Shown one piece after another: positions 47,055 to 59,398 of a stretch of DNA of 64,000 nt. Position 1 is the stretch's first letter, and each line of letters starts with the position of its first letter. A model generated the notes under the pieces. The model saw only the letters and a list, made by a program, of their open reading frames with translations, ran no database searches and was not told the origin of the DNA. The translations under genes were made by a program, and so were the position numbers. This DNA is from an uncultured Halomonas sp. GTDB taxonomy: Bacteria > Pseudomonadota > Gammaproteobacteria > Pseudomonadales > Halomonadaceae. Location: assembly GCF_947500835.1 (NCBI RefSeq), contig NZ_CANMTQ010000004.1, positions 124,001 to 188,000 on the forward strand, read 5' to 3'.

Positions 47055-48203
47055 ATGTCTGAAGTCACAGGGTCTGGCACCACGTCAGGAAAGGTCATCG
47101 TCGGCATGTCCGGCGGCGTCGACTCCTCCGTGTCCGCGCTGCTGCTGCTTGAACAGGGCTACCGGGTCGAGGGCCTGTTCATGAAGAACTGGGACGAGGA
47201 TGACGGCACCGAATACTGCACCGCCAAGGCGGATCTGGCGGATGCCCAGGCAGTTTGCGATAAACTCGGCATCAAGCTGCATACCGCCAACTTCGCTGCG
47301 GAATACTGGGACAACGTCTTCGAGCATTTTCTTGAAGAATACCGCGCCGGACGAACGCCGAACCCGGACATCCTGTGCAACCGCGAAATCAAGTTCAAGG
47401 TCTTTCTCGAGTACGCCGAAATGCTCGGTGCGGACATGATCGCCACCGGCCACTATGTTCGTCGCGGCGAACGTGATGGCCGCCCGCGCCTGCTCAAGGG
47501 ACTCGACGCCAACAAGGATCAGAGCTATTTCCTGCATGCGGTACCAGAGGCAGCAATCGCCCGCACCCTGTTTCCGGTGGGTGAACTGGAAAAACCACGG
47601 GTACGCGAACTTGCCGAACGCCATGGGCTGGTCACGGCTAGAAAGAAGGATTCCACGGGTATCTGCTTTATCGGCGAACGCCGTTTTCGCGATTTCCTCC
47701 AGCAGTATCTGCCCGCTCAGCCCGGACGTATCGAAACACCGGAAGGGGACCATATCGGCGAACATCTTGGCTTGATGTACTACACCCTGGGTCAACGCCA
47801 GGGCTTGGGTATCGGCGGCTTGGCCAACTATCCCGACGCACCCTGGTACGTGGCGGCCAAGGATCTCGGGCGCAACGTGCTGATCGTGGTGCAGGGCAAG
47901 CATCATCCTCTGCTCTACACGGACACGTTGACTACTGAAGCGATGGACTGGATTGCTGGCGCGCCTCCGGATAAAAGCCTGCTGGCGACAGACGCGTTGA
48001 GCTTGAGCGCCAAGACCCGCTACCGCCAGGCGGACGAGCCTTGTCATCTACGCCTGCGAGACGATGGCGGGGTCGATGTGATGTTCGATGCGCCCCAATG
48101 GGCCGTGACACCGGGACAGTCGCTGGTGCTCTACGAGGGCGACATTTGCCTGGGCGGTGGCGTAATCCGCAGTACAGGACAACAAGAGGCATGGGCGGCA
48201 TGA
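47055..48203 (+). CDS. mnmA: tRNA-specific 2-thiouridylase
   Basis: Adds sulfur to U34 of tRNA for Lys, Glu and Gln using ATP and TusE. It has 382 residues: PP-loop [15 protein letters not shown], catalytic Cys in [12 protein letters not shown] and second Cys in [12 protein letters not shown], and the C-terminal beta-barrel ([12 protein letters not shown]). The stop overlaps hflD (ATGA, 48200-48203). Confidence 0.97.
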   Translation: MSEVTGSGTTSGKVIVGMSGGVDSSVSALLLLEQGYRVEGLFMKNWDEDDGTEYCTAKADLADAQAVCDKLGIKLHTANFAAEYWDNVFEHFLEEYRAGRTPNPDILCNREIKFKVFLEYAEMLGADMIATGHYVRRGERDGRPRLLKGLDANKDQSYFLHAVPEAAIARTLFPVGELEKPRVRELAERHGLVTARKKDSTGICFIGERRFRDFLQQYLPAQPGRIETPEGDHIGEHLGLMYYTLGQRQGLGIGGLANYPDAPWYVAAKDLGRNVLIVVQGKHHPLLYTDTLTTEAMDWIAGAPPDKSLLATDALSLSAKTRYRQADEPCHLRLRDDGGVDVMFDAPQWAVTPGQSLVLYEGDICLGGGVIRSTGQQEAWAA

Positions 48204-48841
48204 GTGTAGTTCCCTTTCAAACGGCCCCGGACGACCCCACCGCACGCCAGACCATTGCCCTGGCCGGCGTGTTCCAGGCGGCCACCCTGGTGGATCAACT
48301 GGCGCGCACCGGCCAATGCGATGAACGCGCCTGGGAAACGTTGATCAATGCGACGGTAGAAACCGACCCGGAAAGTTTCGAGGCCATCTATGGCGGCCAC
48401 CACAACAATCTGCGCCAGGGTCTTGTGATACTCAACGCCGTGGCAGGCCGGGAGCGCGATATCAATCCAAACGTGCTGCGCTATGGCTTCACCCTGCTGA
48501 TGCTGATGCAGAAGCTGCGCAATCAGCCCGCCATGCTGGATACCCTGGGGGAACGCCTCGTTCGCATCAAGGACCAGGCGGAGCACTTCGGTAGCACTCA
48601 CGAAAACGTCGTCGTAAGCCTGGGGGAGCTTTACCAGAACACCATTTCCACCTTCCGTCAGCGCATCGTGGTGCAGGGTGAGCCTTCGCTGTTGCAGCAA
48701 CGCATGATGCCCGAGCGGGTGCGTGCCCTACTGCTGTCGGGAATACGCTTCGCTCTGCTCTGGCATCAGCAAGGTGGCCGACGCTGGAAACTGTTGCTCC
48801 AGCGCGGTGCAATGAAGAAATCTCTTGATCGATTGCTTTGA
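48200..48841 (+). CDS. hflD: HflD-like protein (high frequency lysogenization protein)
   Basis: A 213-residue helical, membrane-associated protein; in E. coli HflD binds lambda [26 protein letters not shown] and [27 protein letters not shown] are family motifs. I take the ATG of the overlap with mnmA (48200); an ATG three codons earlier is possible. Its host role is not established; it is conserved between mnmA and purB. Confidence 0.93.
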   Translation: MSVVPFQTAPDDPTARQTIALAGVFQAATLVDQLARTGQCDERAWETLINATVETDPESFEAIYGGHHNNLRQGLVILNAVAGRERDINPNVLRYGFTLLMLMQKLRNQPAMLDTLGERLVRIKDQAEHFGSTHENVVVSLGELYQNTISTFRQRIVVQGEPSLLQQRMMPERVRALLLSGIRFALLWHQQGGRRWKLLLQRGAMKKSLDRLL

Positions 48842-48845
48842 TTAG

Positions 48846-51472
<2,627 letters not shown>

Positions 51473-51487
51473 AAGGTAAGCAATACA

Positions 51488-51940
51488 GTGAGCGTCATGC
51501 CTCAGATTGTGATTCATCAGGGCAGCTGGCAGCAGTTGAAGTCAGCCGCTAGCGATATCCGCCGCCTTGTCTTCATCGAGGAGCAGGCAGTGCCTGTGGA
51601 TGAAGAATGGGACGGCCGCGACCCCCAGTGCTTGCATTTTCTGGTCTGCCGCAACGATCATGCGATTGCCACGGCGCGACTGCTTTCGGATGGCCATATC
51701 GGCCGCGTCGCCGTGATCAAGGAGGCACGCGGCCAAGGTATTGGTGAGCAGCTGATGCGCAGGATCATTGCGTCAGCGTCACAACGCGGTGATCGAGAGG
51801 TTCTGCTGGATGCTCAACTACACGCCTTGAGTTTTTATCGCAAACTCGGCTTTGAAGCCTTCGGCGCCGAATTTCTCGACGCTGGCATACCGCATCGCAG
51901 CATGCGACTGACCTTGAACGACCAATGCGACAATCCATAG
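51488..51940 (+). CDS. GNAT N-acetyltransferase
   Basis: A 150-residue acetyltransferase of the ElaA/YjcF-like group: VFIEEQAVPVDEEWDGRDPQ at the start and the acetyl-CoA loop IGRVAVIKEARGQGIGEQLM. The start is GTG at 51488, fifteen bases after roxA, with an AAGGTAAG site; ATG 51497 is an alternative. Probably the last gene of the rluE-to-roxA run. Substrate unknown. Confidence 0.88.
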   Translation: MSVMPQIVIHQGSWQQLKSAASDIRRLVFIEEQAVPVDEEWDGRDPQCLHFLVCRNDHAIATARLLSDGHIGRVAVIKEARGQGIGEQLMRRIIASASQRGDREVLLDAQLHALSFYRKLGFEAFGAEFLDAGIPHRSMRLTLNDQCDNP

Positions 51941-52338
51941 CGTCATTCACCCTTTCCCTTCGAAATTTAACTACAGGAGCAGTACCTAACTTCTCACCCT
52001 GTAGTCAAACTACAACCTCATCTACCCCTAAGTAATAGTTGTTAATGCCTACTCCCATGGGTGATAGTGCTAACCAGGACAAGATAGGAACGTTAGCGCG
52101 CCAGATTCGTAGTTATTATCTACAGTTTCATCGGCCGCTCTGATATCCACTTGTTTTTTGCGCTTTCGCTGCCACCGATCGTTGATCGATGGCGGTCAAA
52201 AAAACTTCGACTTCGCTGGTGCAGCATGAAAACAAGCGTCATCCTGTACTGGTCGATTGTCGCAACGTTTTCGGATCGATGCGTCAAAATGCCTCGAATC
52301 GCTCAAGTACTTTTTTCCAACTGATGAAGGATGGTTCC
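51941..52338 (+). promoter_or_regulatory. Upstream region of aceA with inverted repeats
   Basis: A 398-base gap with no supported gene. ACTACAGG (51970-51977) and CCTGTAGT (51998-52005) are inverted copies 20 bases apart; the second copy also belongs to a tighter dyad GTAGT-CAA-A-CTAC (52001-52013). This cluster of ACTAC half-sites is a plausible operator for a glyoxylate-cycle regulator. In-frame codons upstream of the chosen aceA start do not look coding. Confidence 0.4.
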
Positions 52339-53937
52339 ATGTCAGCATTTCAAAACGAGATCAAGGCTATTGCCCAACTGCGAGAGGCCCAGGCTGGCAA
52401 ATGGGATGGCATCAACCCGCAGCATGCAGCCCGCATGCGCCTGCAGAACCGGTTCAAGACCGGGCTGGACATTGCCAAGTACACTGCGCAGATCATGCGT
52501 GACGACATGGCAGCCTACGACGCGGACAGCGCCCAGTACACTCAATCCCTGGGCTGCTGGCATGGCTTCATCGGCCAGCAGAAGCTGATTTCCATCAAGA
52601 AGCATTTTGGCACCACCAAGCGTCGTTACCTGTACCTCTCCGGCTGGATGGTCGCCGCTCTGCGTTCGGAATTCGGCCCCCTGCCGGACCAGTCGATGCA
52701 CGAAAAAACTGCCGTACCGGCGCTGATCGAAGAGCTCTACACCTTCTTGAAGCAAGCCGATGCCTGGGAACTCAATCACCTGTTCCGCAGCCTGGAAGAG
52801 GCTCAGCAAGCCGGTGACGATGCCAAGGCCAAGGAGATCGAGCGCAAGATTGACGGCTTCGAGACTCATGTGGTGCCGATCATCGCGGATATCGATGCAG
52901 GCTTCGGCAACGAAGAAGCCACTTACCTGCTGGCCAAGAAGATGATCGAGGCCGGCGCCTGCGCCATTCAGCTTGAAAACCAGGTTTCCGACGTCAAGCA
53001 GTGTGGCCATCAGGATGGCAAGGTCACCGTGCCCCATGCGGAATTCCTGGCCAAGATCAACGCCGTGCGCTACGCCTTCCTGGAACTGGGCGTCGATGAC
53101 GGTGTTATCGTGGCGCGTACCGACTCTCTGGGTGCCGGTCTGACGCAGCAGATTGCCGTGACCAACGAACCTGGCGATCTGGGCGATCAGTACAACAGCT
53201 TCCTGGATGGCGACGAGATCGCCTCGGCCTCCGATATCAATAACGGCGACGTGGTACTCAAGCAGGATGGCAAGCTGATCAGGCCCAAGCGTCTGGCCAG
53301 CGGTCTGTACCAGTTCAAGAAAGGCAGCGGTGAAGACCGGGTTGTGCTGGACTGCATCACCAGCCTGCAACATGGCGCGGATCTATTGTGGATCGAGACC
53401 GAGAAGCCTCACGTCGGTCAGATTGCCGGCATGGTCAACCGCATTCGTGAAGCGGTACCCAATGCCAAGCTGGTCTACAACAACAGCCCGTCCTTCAACT
53501 GGACGCTGAACTTCCGCCAACAGGTGTTCGATGCCTGGGAACAGGAAGGCAAGGATGTTTCAAGCTATGACCGCGCCAGTCTAATGAGCGTCGAATACGA
53601 CGATACCGAGTTGGGCAAGGAAGCGGATCGCTGGACACGGAACTTCCAGCGCGATGCCGCTCGCGAAGCGGGTATCTTCCATCATCTGATCACCCTGCCG
53701 ACCTACCATACCGCCGCCCTGTCCACGGACAACCTGTCCAAGGGCTACTTCGGTGACGAAGGCATGCTGGCCTACGTAGCCGGTGTGCAGCGCAAGGAAA
53801 TCCGCGAGGGTATCGCCACGGTCAAGCACCAGGACATGGCCGGCTCCAACCTGGGCGACGACCACAAGGAGTTCTTCTCCGGTGAGGGCGCGCTCAAGGC
53901 GGGGGGCAAGGACAACACCATGGGCCAGTTTGGTTAA
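52339..53937 (+). CDS. aceA: Isocitrate lyase, 532-residue Pseudomonas type
   Basis: First enzyme of the glyoxylate shunt: isocitrate to glyoxylate and succinate. The 532 residues match the longer AceA of Pseudomonas and Acinetobacter (531), not E. coli (434). Catalytic loop KQCGHQDGK near 222, DIDAGFGN, YNNSPSFNWTLNF and the end GGKDNTMGQF agree. The ATG at 52339 has AAGGATG upstream and gives the family start MSAFQNEIKAIAQL. Transcribed alone, with a strong terminator. Confidence 0.97.
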   Translation: MSAFQNEIKAIAQLREAQAGKWDGINPQHAARMRLQNRFKTGLDIAKYTAQIMRDDMAAYDADSAQYTQSLGCWHGFIGQQKLISIKKHFGTTKRRYLYLSGWMVAALRSEFGPLPDQSMHEKTAVPALIEELYTFLKQADAWELNHLFRSLEEAQQAGDDAKAKEIERKIDGFETHVVPIIADIDAGFGNEEATYLLAKKMIEAGACAIQLENQVSDVKQCGHQDGKVTVPHAEFLAKINAVRYAFLELGVDDGVIVARTDSLGAGLTQQIAVTNEPGDLGDQYNSFLDGDEIASASDINNGDVVLKQDGKLIRPKRLASGLYQFKKGSGEDRVVLDCITSLQHGADLLWIETEKPHVGQIAGMVNRIREAVPNAKLVYNNSPSFNWTLNFRQQVFDAWEQEGKDVSSYDRASLMSVEYDDTELGKEADRWTRNFQRDAAREAGIFHHLITLPTYHTAALSTDNLSKGYFGDEGMLAYVAGVQRKEIREGIATVKHQDMAGSNLGDDHKEFFSGEGALKAGGKDNTMGQFG

Positions 53938-53968
53938 ACACGCTCCAGACTTGAACACTGCCTAGTGC

Positions 53969-53996
53969 AAGGGGAGGCTTTCGCCTCCCCTTTTAT
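53969..53996 (+). terminator. Terminator of aceA
   Basis: AAGGGGAGGC (53969-53978), loop TTTC, GCCTCCCCTT (53983-53992), then T residues. It lies 31 bases after the stop. Confidence 0.9.
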
Positions 53997-54172
53997 CATT
54001 CGTTTTACTGTTCTTTTTTAGCGCTTAGCCTGACAATCATTTCCCAATAACAACCCCACCTCGCACCAAACCTTAAAGACGTAGTCTATTAATAAGTAGC
54101 CATTCCAACCTGTTCGCGTTAAACTTTTAACAAAACACTGTTTTTAAATAAATCTGCTTTGGAGATCAAACT

Positions 54173-54646
54173 ATGAAGCTGACTCGTTATCTCCCTGTAA
54201 TCGCATTGGGACTGTTGACCCTGGGAGGCTGCGCCAATAGCGACCTCTATTCTGGAGATACCTATCGAGGTAGCCAGGCCAAGACTGGCCAGTCGGTAAC
54301 TTACGGCACCATCGAGGCATTGCGTCCGGTCAATATTCAGGCAGACGGGCCAAACCAGGGCGTGCTCGGAGGACTGGGCGGCGCAGTGATGGGCGGCTTG
54401 CTGGGTAATCAGATTGGTGGTGGATCTGGCCGTACCATCGCCACCGCCGCGGGCGCCATTGGTGGTAGTATTGCCGGCAAGAAAGTCGAAGATACTGCGG
54501 GCCGCGTTAATGCCGTGGAAATGGAAGTACGCCGGGATAGCGGTGGTTCGGTGATCGTGGTGCAAAAAGCCGATCGTGACTGGCAAATAGGCCAACGAGT
54601 GCGCTTGATCGGTAGCGGTTCCAATATGAGCGTAGCGCCTTATTGA
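54173..54646 (+). CDS. Glycine-zipper outer-membrane lipoprotein (SlyB/Pcp-like)
   Basis: A 157-residue lipoprotein: signal MKLTRYLPVIALGLLTLGGC with lipobox Cys20, and a glycine-zipper hairpin (GVLGGLGGAVMGGLLGNQIGG, AAGAIGGSIAGKK) that spans a membrane. The C-terminal part (VEMEVRRDSGGSVIVVQKADR, WQIGQRVRLIG) is the usual small beta domain. SlyB stabilises outer-membrane proteins under stress. TTGGAGAT precedes the ATG. Confidence 0.92.
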   Translation: MKLTRYLPVIALGLLTLGGCANSDLYSGDTYRGSQAKTGQSVTYGTIEALRPVNIQADGPNQGVLGGLGGAVMGGLLGNQIGGGSGRTIATAAGAIGGSIAGKKVEDTAGRVNAVEMEVRRDSGGSVIVVQKADRDWQIGQRVRLIGSGSNMSVAPY

Positions 54647-54682
54647 GGCATGATCTGTTACACCAAGATCCGTTGAATAGTA

Positions 54683-54713
54683 AAAAGCCTCGCCCAGATT
54701 GGGCGAGGCTTTT
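54683..54713. terminator. Bidirectional terminator
   Basis: AAAAGCCTCGCCCA (54683-54696) and TGGGCGAGGCTTTT (54700-54713) are perfect inverted repeats with A/T runs at both ends, between the glycine-zipper gene and the convergent small membrane protein gene. Confidence 0.92.
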
Positions 54714-54772
54714 CGTTGTAAATATCTGATGATCAAACAAATATTCCAAACAGCGGCTTACGAGCCGAGCTG

Positions 54773-55051
54773 TCAATGGGCCTTGGCAATGCCCCAGCGC
54801 ACCAGCTTGGTCACGACCCAGATGATGAGCGCCAGCAGTAGCAGCGTCATTAGCATTGAAATCGGCTTCACGATGAAGGTAGCGCCCAGTACAGCCAGTG
54901 CAATCCCCCAGATCCAGCGATCATCTCGGCTGCTTTTGAATGTGGCTGGCATATTACGTTCGAAGAACTTTCCCAAGCCCCCGTCCCATCCTTTGATGAT
55001 CAGCGTTAAAATGAGAGCGAAAGCGATCAGCCAAATCAAGGTCTCGGTCAT
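54773..55051 (-). CDS. Small membrane protein of unknown function
   Basis: A 92-residue protein with a first helix at about 5-20, a polar loop with GWDGGLGKFFERN and SSRDDRWIWG, and one or two further helices (about 47-63 and 65-85). AGGAGT lies seven bases before the ATG, which supports expression. I do not recognise the family. It stands alone between two terminated units. Confidence 0.7.
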   Translation of the reverse strand: MTETLIWLIAFALILTLIIKGWDGGLGKFFERNMPATFKSSRDDRWIWGIALAVLGATFIVKPISMLMTLLLLALIIWVVTKLVRWGIAKAH

Positions 55052-55289
55052 GGCAATACTCCTGAAAAGAGAGAGTTGAGGGCACGTAAAATGTGACCGC
55101 AGGGTACTCTAGGCCTTCTTGCTCGCGCAATAGCGACAGATGCATTGCATCTCATCGATTGGCAGAACCATTCTTGAATCATCGTCATTTAGAAACCGCC
55201 GCGCATGAAAATTCTTTGCACCCCCTGACAGGTTGGAAATGGCACGTTACCATTGAAAGTACATATCTTGTCGAAAGGTTCACCTTAAC

Positions 55290-55772
55290 ATGCAGATTGC
55301 GCAAAACTCAGTTGTCGCATTTCATTACACGCTGACCAACGATTCCGGTGAGGTACTGGACAGTTCGGAAGGTCGTGAACCCCTTACTTATCTTCACGGT
55401 TCCGGCAACATTATTCCGGGTCTGGAAAAGGAACTGGAAGGACGTCAGGATGGCGACAAACTGCAAGTAACGGTTACTCCTGAAGAAGGATACGGTGAGA
55501 ATCAGCCCGCACTGGTTCAAGAGGTGCCGCGGGATTCTTTTCAGGGAGTAGAATCCATCGAGCCAGGCATGCAGTTCCAGGCACAGACCCAAGGTGGCCC
55601 GTTGATGGTCACCGTGACCAAGGTAGAAGGCGATACTGTCACCGTTGACGGCAATCATCCTCTGGCAGGTCAGAAGCTGAATTTCGACGTTGAAATTTCT
55701 GAAGTGCGCGACGCGACTCAGGAAGAAGTCGAGCATGGTCACGTGCATGGCGAAGGCGGCCACGAGCACTGA
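55290..55772 (+). CDS. slyD: FKBP-type peptidyl-prolyl isomerase (SlyD-like)
   Basis: A 160-residue prolyl isomerase and chaperone with the insert-in-flap domain: VVAFHYTLTNDSGEVLDSS, PLTYLHGSGNIIPGLEKELEGR, EEGYGENQPALVQEVPRD, and a His-rich metal-binding tail (HGHVHGEGGHEH) like SlyD of E. coli but shorter. It may take part in nickel handling. The ribosome site is AAAGG, nine bases upstream. Confidence 0.9.
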   Translation: MQIAQNSVVAFHYTLTNDSGEVLDSSEGREPLTYLHGSGNIIPGLEKELEGRQDGDKLQVTVTPEEGYGENQPALVQEVPRDSFQGVESIEPGMQFQAQTQGGPLMVTVTKVEGDTVTVDGNHPLAGQKLNFDVEISEVRDATQEEVEHGHVHGEGGHEH

Positions 55773-55804
55773 TCACGCGTTCGGATTGCATTGAAATCGC
55801 ATTG

Positions 55805-55834
55805 AAAAAGAGGTGGCTACGGCCACCTCTTTTT
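55805..55834. terminator. Bidirectional terminator after slyD
   Basis: AAAAAGAGGTGGC (55805-55817), loop TACG, GCCACCTCTTTTT (55822-55834). It serves slyD and the convergent DUF3047 gene. Confidence 0.92.
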
Positions 55835-55858
55835 GCCTCTAGCGCTGTTGGCCAGTCG

Positions 55859-56539
55859 CTATTGCGACTGACCAGGGCAAGACGGCGCCTGGGATGATGA
55901 AGAAAAGCCTAATTTACTGAACCACGCAGTGGCATCGCCCCCTGCATTGTCGCCGTCGCTCATCAACGCCACTCCATTGATCTCGTTCGGCCTATTGCCG
56001 AACAGCTGGCTGAAGTCTTCACCCACATTGCGTACCTCGGCAACCCATTGCCCGATATGCCGCCGACCGCTTTGCAGGGCCAACAGCTGAGCCCGCTCGG
56101 TGAAGGCATTTACCCATTGCGTACCGACCGGCTGATTGTTCGACCAGACGTAGTTCACCGCCTGTACCTGCCAAGGCAATATCCCTGTCTTGTACGCCAC
56201 ATACACTCGCGCCGGATAGTCATCCCCTGCCTTGGTGGTCTCGTCAAGCCCTTGGTAGATATCTCCGACCTTCCAGCACCAATGTAGATACGGCGTCTCG
56301 ATCAAATCAATCTCACGCTCCAGATACTTGGCGGAAGCCTGACCGTTGGCTTCGGCCTGAAGCACCTGCTGCCCTGCCTGCGTGACCAGAGAATAACGGG
56401 TTTCACCCTTGAAGGAGCGTGTCGGCCAGGCGGCAATATCTGAAGCGCTGAACTCGAACGACTGGGCGACTGCAACGGATACCATCATCAACATCAATCC
56501 TGCCGCCCCGTATCGTCCCGCCAGTAGCAGCGTTCTCAT
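55859..56539 (-). CDS. DUF3047 periplasmic protein
   Basis: A 226-residue exported protein (signal about 1-25, ending VSVAVAQS). YLHWCWKVG, KAGDDYPARVYVAYKTG, VNYVWSNNQPVGTQWVNAFTER and RNVGEDFSQLFGNRP are hallmarks of DUF3047, a beta-rich family without known function. Its ATG overlaps the stop of the phosphatidyltransferase gene (56536-56539), so the two are probably produced together and may act on lipid or envelope. Confidence 0.87.
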   Translation of the reverse strand: MRTLLLAGRYGAAGLMLMMVSVAVAQSFEFSASDIAAWPTRSFKGETRYSLVTQAGQQVLQAEANGQASAKYLEREIDLIETPYLHWCWKVGDIYQGLDETTKAGDDYPARVYVAYKTGILPWQVQAVNYVWSNNQPVGTQWVNAFTERAQLLALQSGRRHIGQWVAEVRNVGEDFSQLFGNRPNEINGVALMSDGDNAGGDATAWFSKLGFSSSSQAPSCPGQSQ

Positions 56540-57171
56540 GATGCCGTCCTTTTCGATTCAAGATGCTTGAGCGTACGATAGCCACCCCAGAGCCGGGTCA
56601 CCGTGGTGATAAGGCAGGCGACAGCGAAGACAATCGCCAATAGCGCAAAATGCTGGGGCCAAATGCAAAAGGCGATAAAGGCCAGAATCGTTTCGGTGCC
56701 CTCGGTTAGCCCATCGAGATAGAAAAACGCTTTGTGAGTGAAATGCGGACGCTCGATATCATGCTTGGCCGCCATGATCGCAAAAGCCAGAAACGAGCTG
56801 CCGGTGCCCATGAACGCAAACAGTAAAAGCGTTGCCGCCAAGGCGTTGGCATCGGGATTGGCCAGGGCGAAGCCCAGCACTACCGCCGCATAGAACACGA
56901 AATCCAGGGCGATATCCAGAAAGCCACCGGCATCGCTGCTGGTCTGAGTATGCCGCGCCAGAGCCCCATCCACCCCGTCCATCAGGCGATTGAGTAGAAT
57001 GACCCCCAGCGCGGCGCCGTAGGCTTGCATGGCCAGCAGCGGTAGCGCCAGCATGCCCATGATAAAGCCTGCCAGGGTCACCTGATTAGGTGTAATGCGC
57101 CATCCAGCCAGCACTACCGCGAGCCGGGTCAACGGCGGCTGCACCCGAGGCATCGACCAGCGATCGAGCAT
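56536..57171 (-). CDS. CDP-alcohol phosphatidyltransferase family membrane protein
   Basis: A 211-residue protein with about six helices and the complete family motif D-G-x2-A-R-x8-G-x3-D-x3-D (DGALARH...GGFLDIALD), which binds the CDP head group and two metals. It joins a phosphatidyl or similar group to an alcohol; the acceptor cannot be told. It lies between the TVP38-reductase fusion and the DUF3047 gene, all on the same strand. Confidence 0.9.
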   Translation of the reverse strand: MLDRWSMPRVQPPLTRLAVVLAGWRITPNQVTLAGFIMGMLALPLLAMQAYGAALGVILLNRLMDGVDGALARHTQTSSDAGGFLDIALDFVFYAAVVLGFALANPDANALAATLLLFAFMGTGSSFLAFAIMAAKHDIERPHFTHKAFFYLDGLTEGTETILAFIAFCIWPQHFALLAIVFAVACLITTVTRLWGGYRTLKHLESKRTAS

Positions 57172-57229
57172 GCCTTACCCCACTTGTCTTTTTTATCGCT
57201 TTTAACGCCGTTTTATTCAGGACTGTTGG

Positions 57230-59398
57230 CTATTTGTGGCCATTGCTGCGCCCGTGCCGACGCCAGGCAAAATAACGCTCGAGCCAACCCAGCACCCGCT
57301 CCGGCTTGTGAGCGTTCTTCCAAAGGCCAGCGCTTGCCTTGGCGGCTTCCGAGAAGGTCGGGTAAGGGTGGATCGTCCCCAGCAGCTTGTTGAGGCCAAT
57401 GCCCTGGGTCATGGCCAGGGTAAATTCCGCCAGTAGCTCCCCGGCGTGATCGCCGACGATGCTTGCCCCCAGGATGCGATCCTTGCCCGGCACCGTGAGC
57501 ACCTTGATGAAACCCGTGGTTTCGCCTTCGGCGATGGCGCGATCGAGTTCAGAAAACTCGTAGCGGGTGATCTCGAAGGCGATGTCCTGAGCCGCGGCGT
57601 CGCGCTCATTGAGCCCTACCCGGGCCACCTCCGGCTGGGTGAAGGTCACCGCTGGCATGTTGCGGTAGTTGACGCGAAAGCGCTTGAGTTCGCCGAACAG
57701 CGCGTTGACCGTGGCGTGCCAGGCCTGATGGGCGCTGGCATGCGTCAACTGATAAGGGCCGGCCACATCGCCACAGGCCCAGATATTGGGATGCAGGCTG
57801 CGCAGGGTCTCGTCCACATCCAGCGTGCCTCGGGCGTTGGTACCGATACCCAAGCCTTCCAGCCCCAGCCCCGTGACATTGGCTTCCCGACCGACAGCTA
57901 CCAGCAGACGATCGAAGACCAGCCGCTGGGTTTCTCCATTGCACTCCATGACCAGCACCTTGCCGTCATCGCCGTGACTCGGCCCCGGCTCTATGGCTGT
58001 CACCGCGGTGCCAAGATGCACCTGAATACCTTCACTGCGCATCTGCTGCAACAGCACCTCGGCGACATCCACGTCTTCCCGGGGCAGCAGCTGGTCAGCC
58101 TTCTGCAGTATCGTGACCCGACTACCGAGCCGGGCAAAGGCCTGACCCAGCTCGCAGCCAATGGGCCCGCCCCCCAAGACCGCCAGCCGTCCGGGGAGCG
58201 TATCGAGCTGCCAGAGATTTTCCGAGGTCAGCACCTCGATCGAATCGAGCCCCGGCAGTTCAGGCACCTTGGGCCGCGCGCCGCTGGCAATGATCACATG
58301 CCGAGTGGTCAGCACCCGTTCATCGACCCGCACTTCCCAGGGGGTTTGAAGATGGGCCTGCCCTTTGATCACCTCGACGCCCAGGGACTCATAACGCTCC
58401 GGACTGTCATGGGGGGCAATATCGTCTATCGCCCGATGCACATGGGTCATGACCTGCTTGAAATCGACCCGCGGCTCCTCCGTGTGAATACCAAAGCGCT
58501 CGCCGTCACGTACCGTCTGAGCAATGCGCGAGGCGCGAATCAGCGCCTTGGAGGGCACACAGCCGGTATTAAGACAATCTCCTCCCATGCGATCCCGCTC
58601 GATCAGGGCCACTCGAGACTTGACTGCGGCGGCGATATAGCTTGCCACCAACCCTGCGGAACCTGCGCCGATCACCACGATGTCGTAATCGAACCCTTTG
58701 GGCTTGCCATAGCGCCGCGCCATGCGGCGGCGCTTGACGAGATCCACGATCCAGCGCGCCAGCAAGGGAAAGATGCCGATCAGCACGAAGGAGGCGATCA
58801 GCCCCGGTGAGAGAATGCCGCCGAGGCTTTCGAGCTCCCCCAGTTCCCGGCCTGCGTTTACGTAGACCAGAGTACCTGGCAGCATGCCTACCTGACTGAC
58901 CCAGTAGAATGTCAGAGTGCGCATGCGGGTCAGGCCCATCACCAGGTTGATGATGAAGAACGGAAAGATCGGTACCAGACGCAGGGTGAACAGATAAAAG
59001 GCGCCTTCCCGCTCGATGCCACGGTTGATGCTGGCAAGCTGGCGGGAAAAACGGCGTTCCAACGGCTTCTGAGCCAGGAGTCGCGCAATCAGGAAAGCCA
59101 GGGTCGCGCCGATGGCACTGGCGAAAGAGACGATCAGAAGCCCCCAGCCGAGGCCAAACAGCGCCCCGGCAAGCAATGTCAGCAAGGCCGCCCCGGGTAG
59201 CGACAGCGCCGCCATGGCCACATAGATGGCAAAGAAGCCACCGGCTACCAGCCAGGGGTCCGTTGTGAACCAGCTTTGAAAACGTGCCTGCTGATTCTTG
59301 ATGTTGTCCAGGGTCAGCGCCTCATTGGCGCCACTGACAAAGAAGAGAACGATTGCCAGGAAGATCACGGCGAGAATGATTAGACGCTTGCGGTTCAA
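57230..59398 (-). CDS. TVP38/DedA-like membrane domain fused to a pyridine nucleotide-disulfide oxidoreductase
   Basis: A 722-residue fusion. Residues 1-235 form a SNARE-associated (VTT/TVP38) membrane domain with LSLPGAALLTLLAGALFG and LVPIFPFFIINLVMGLTRM. From about 240 comes a complete flavoprotein: FAD loop VVIGAGSAGLVA, redox motif GGDCLNTGCVPSK, NAD loop VLGGGPIGCELGQAF, WACGDVAGPYQLTH and the dimer-interface His-Glu TIHPYPTFSEA. It resembles mercuric-reductase relatives but lacks the metal-binding N-terminal domain and C-terminal cysteines. The start is TTG with AAAGGAG eight bases upstream. Confidence 0.9.
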   Translation of the reverse strand: MNRKRLIILAVIFLAIVLFFVSGANEALTLDNIKNQQARFQSWFTTDPWLVAGGFFAIYVAMAALSLPGAALLTLLAGALFGLGWGLLIVSFASAIGATLAFLIARLLAQKPLERRFSRQLASINRGIEREGAFYLFTLRLVPIFPFFIINLVMGLTRMRTLTFYWVSQVGMLPGTLVYVNAGRELGELESLGGILSPGLIASFVLIGIFPLLARWIVDLVKRRRMARRYGKPKGFDYDIVVIGAGSAGLVASYIAAAVKSRVALIERDRMGGDCLNTGCVPSKALIRASRIAQTVRDGERFGIHTEEPRVDFKQVMTHVHRAIDDIAPHDSPERYESLGVEVIKGQAHLQTPWEVRVDERVLTTRHVIIASGARPKVPELPGLDSIEVLTSENLWQLDTLPGRLAVLGGGPIGCELGQAFARLGSRVTILQKADQLLPREDVDVAEVLLQQMRSEGIQVHLGTAVTAIEPGPSHGDDGKVLVMECNGETQRLVFDRLLVAVGREANVTGLGLEGLGIGTNARGTLDVDETLRSLHPNIWACGDVAGPYQLTHASAHQAWHATVNALFGELKRFRVNYRNMPAVTFTQPEVARVGLNERDAAAQDIAFEITRYEFSELDRAIAEGETTGFIKVLTVPGKDRILGASIVGDHAGELLAEFTLAMTQGIGLNKLLGTIHPYPTFSEAAKASAGLWKNAHKPERVLGWLERYFAWRRHGRSNGHK

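Noticed and set aside
52189..52338. 50-residue N-terminal extension of isocitrate lyase
   Set aside because: The family start MSAFQNEIKAIA and a ribosome site are at 52339.
57446..58810. Long open frame (454 codons) on the + strand inside the TVP38-reductase gene
   Set aside because: It is the antisense shadow of a conserved flavoprotein, has no family features and no ribosome site.
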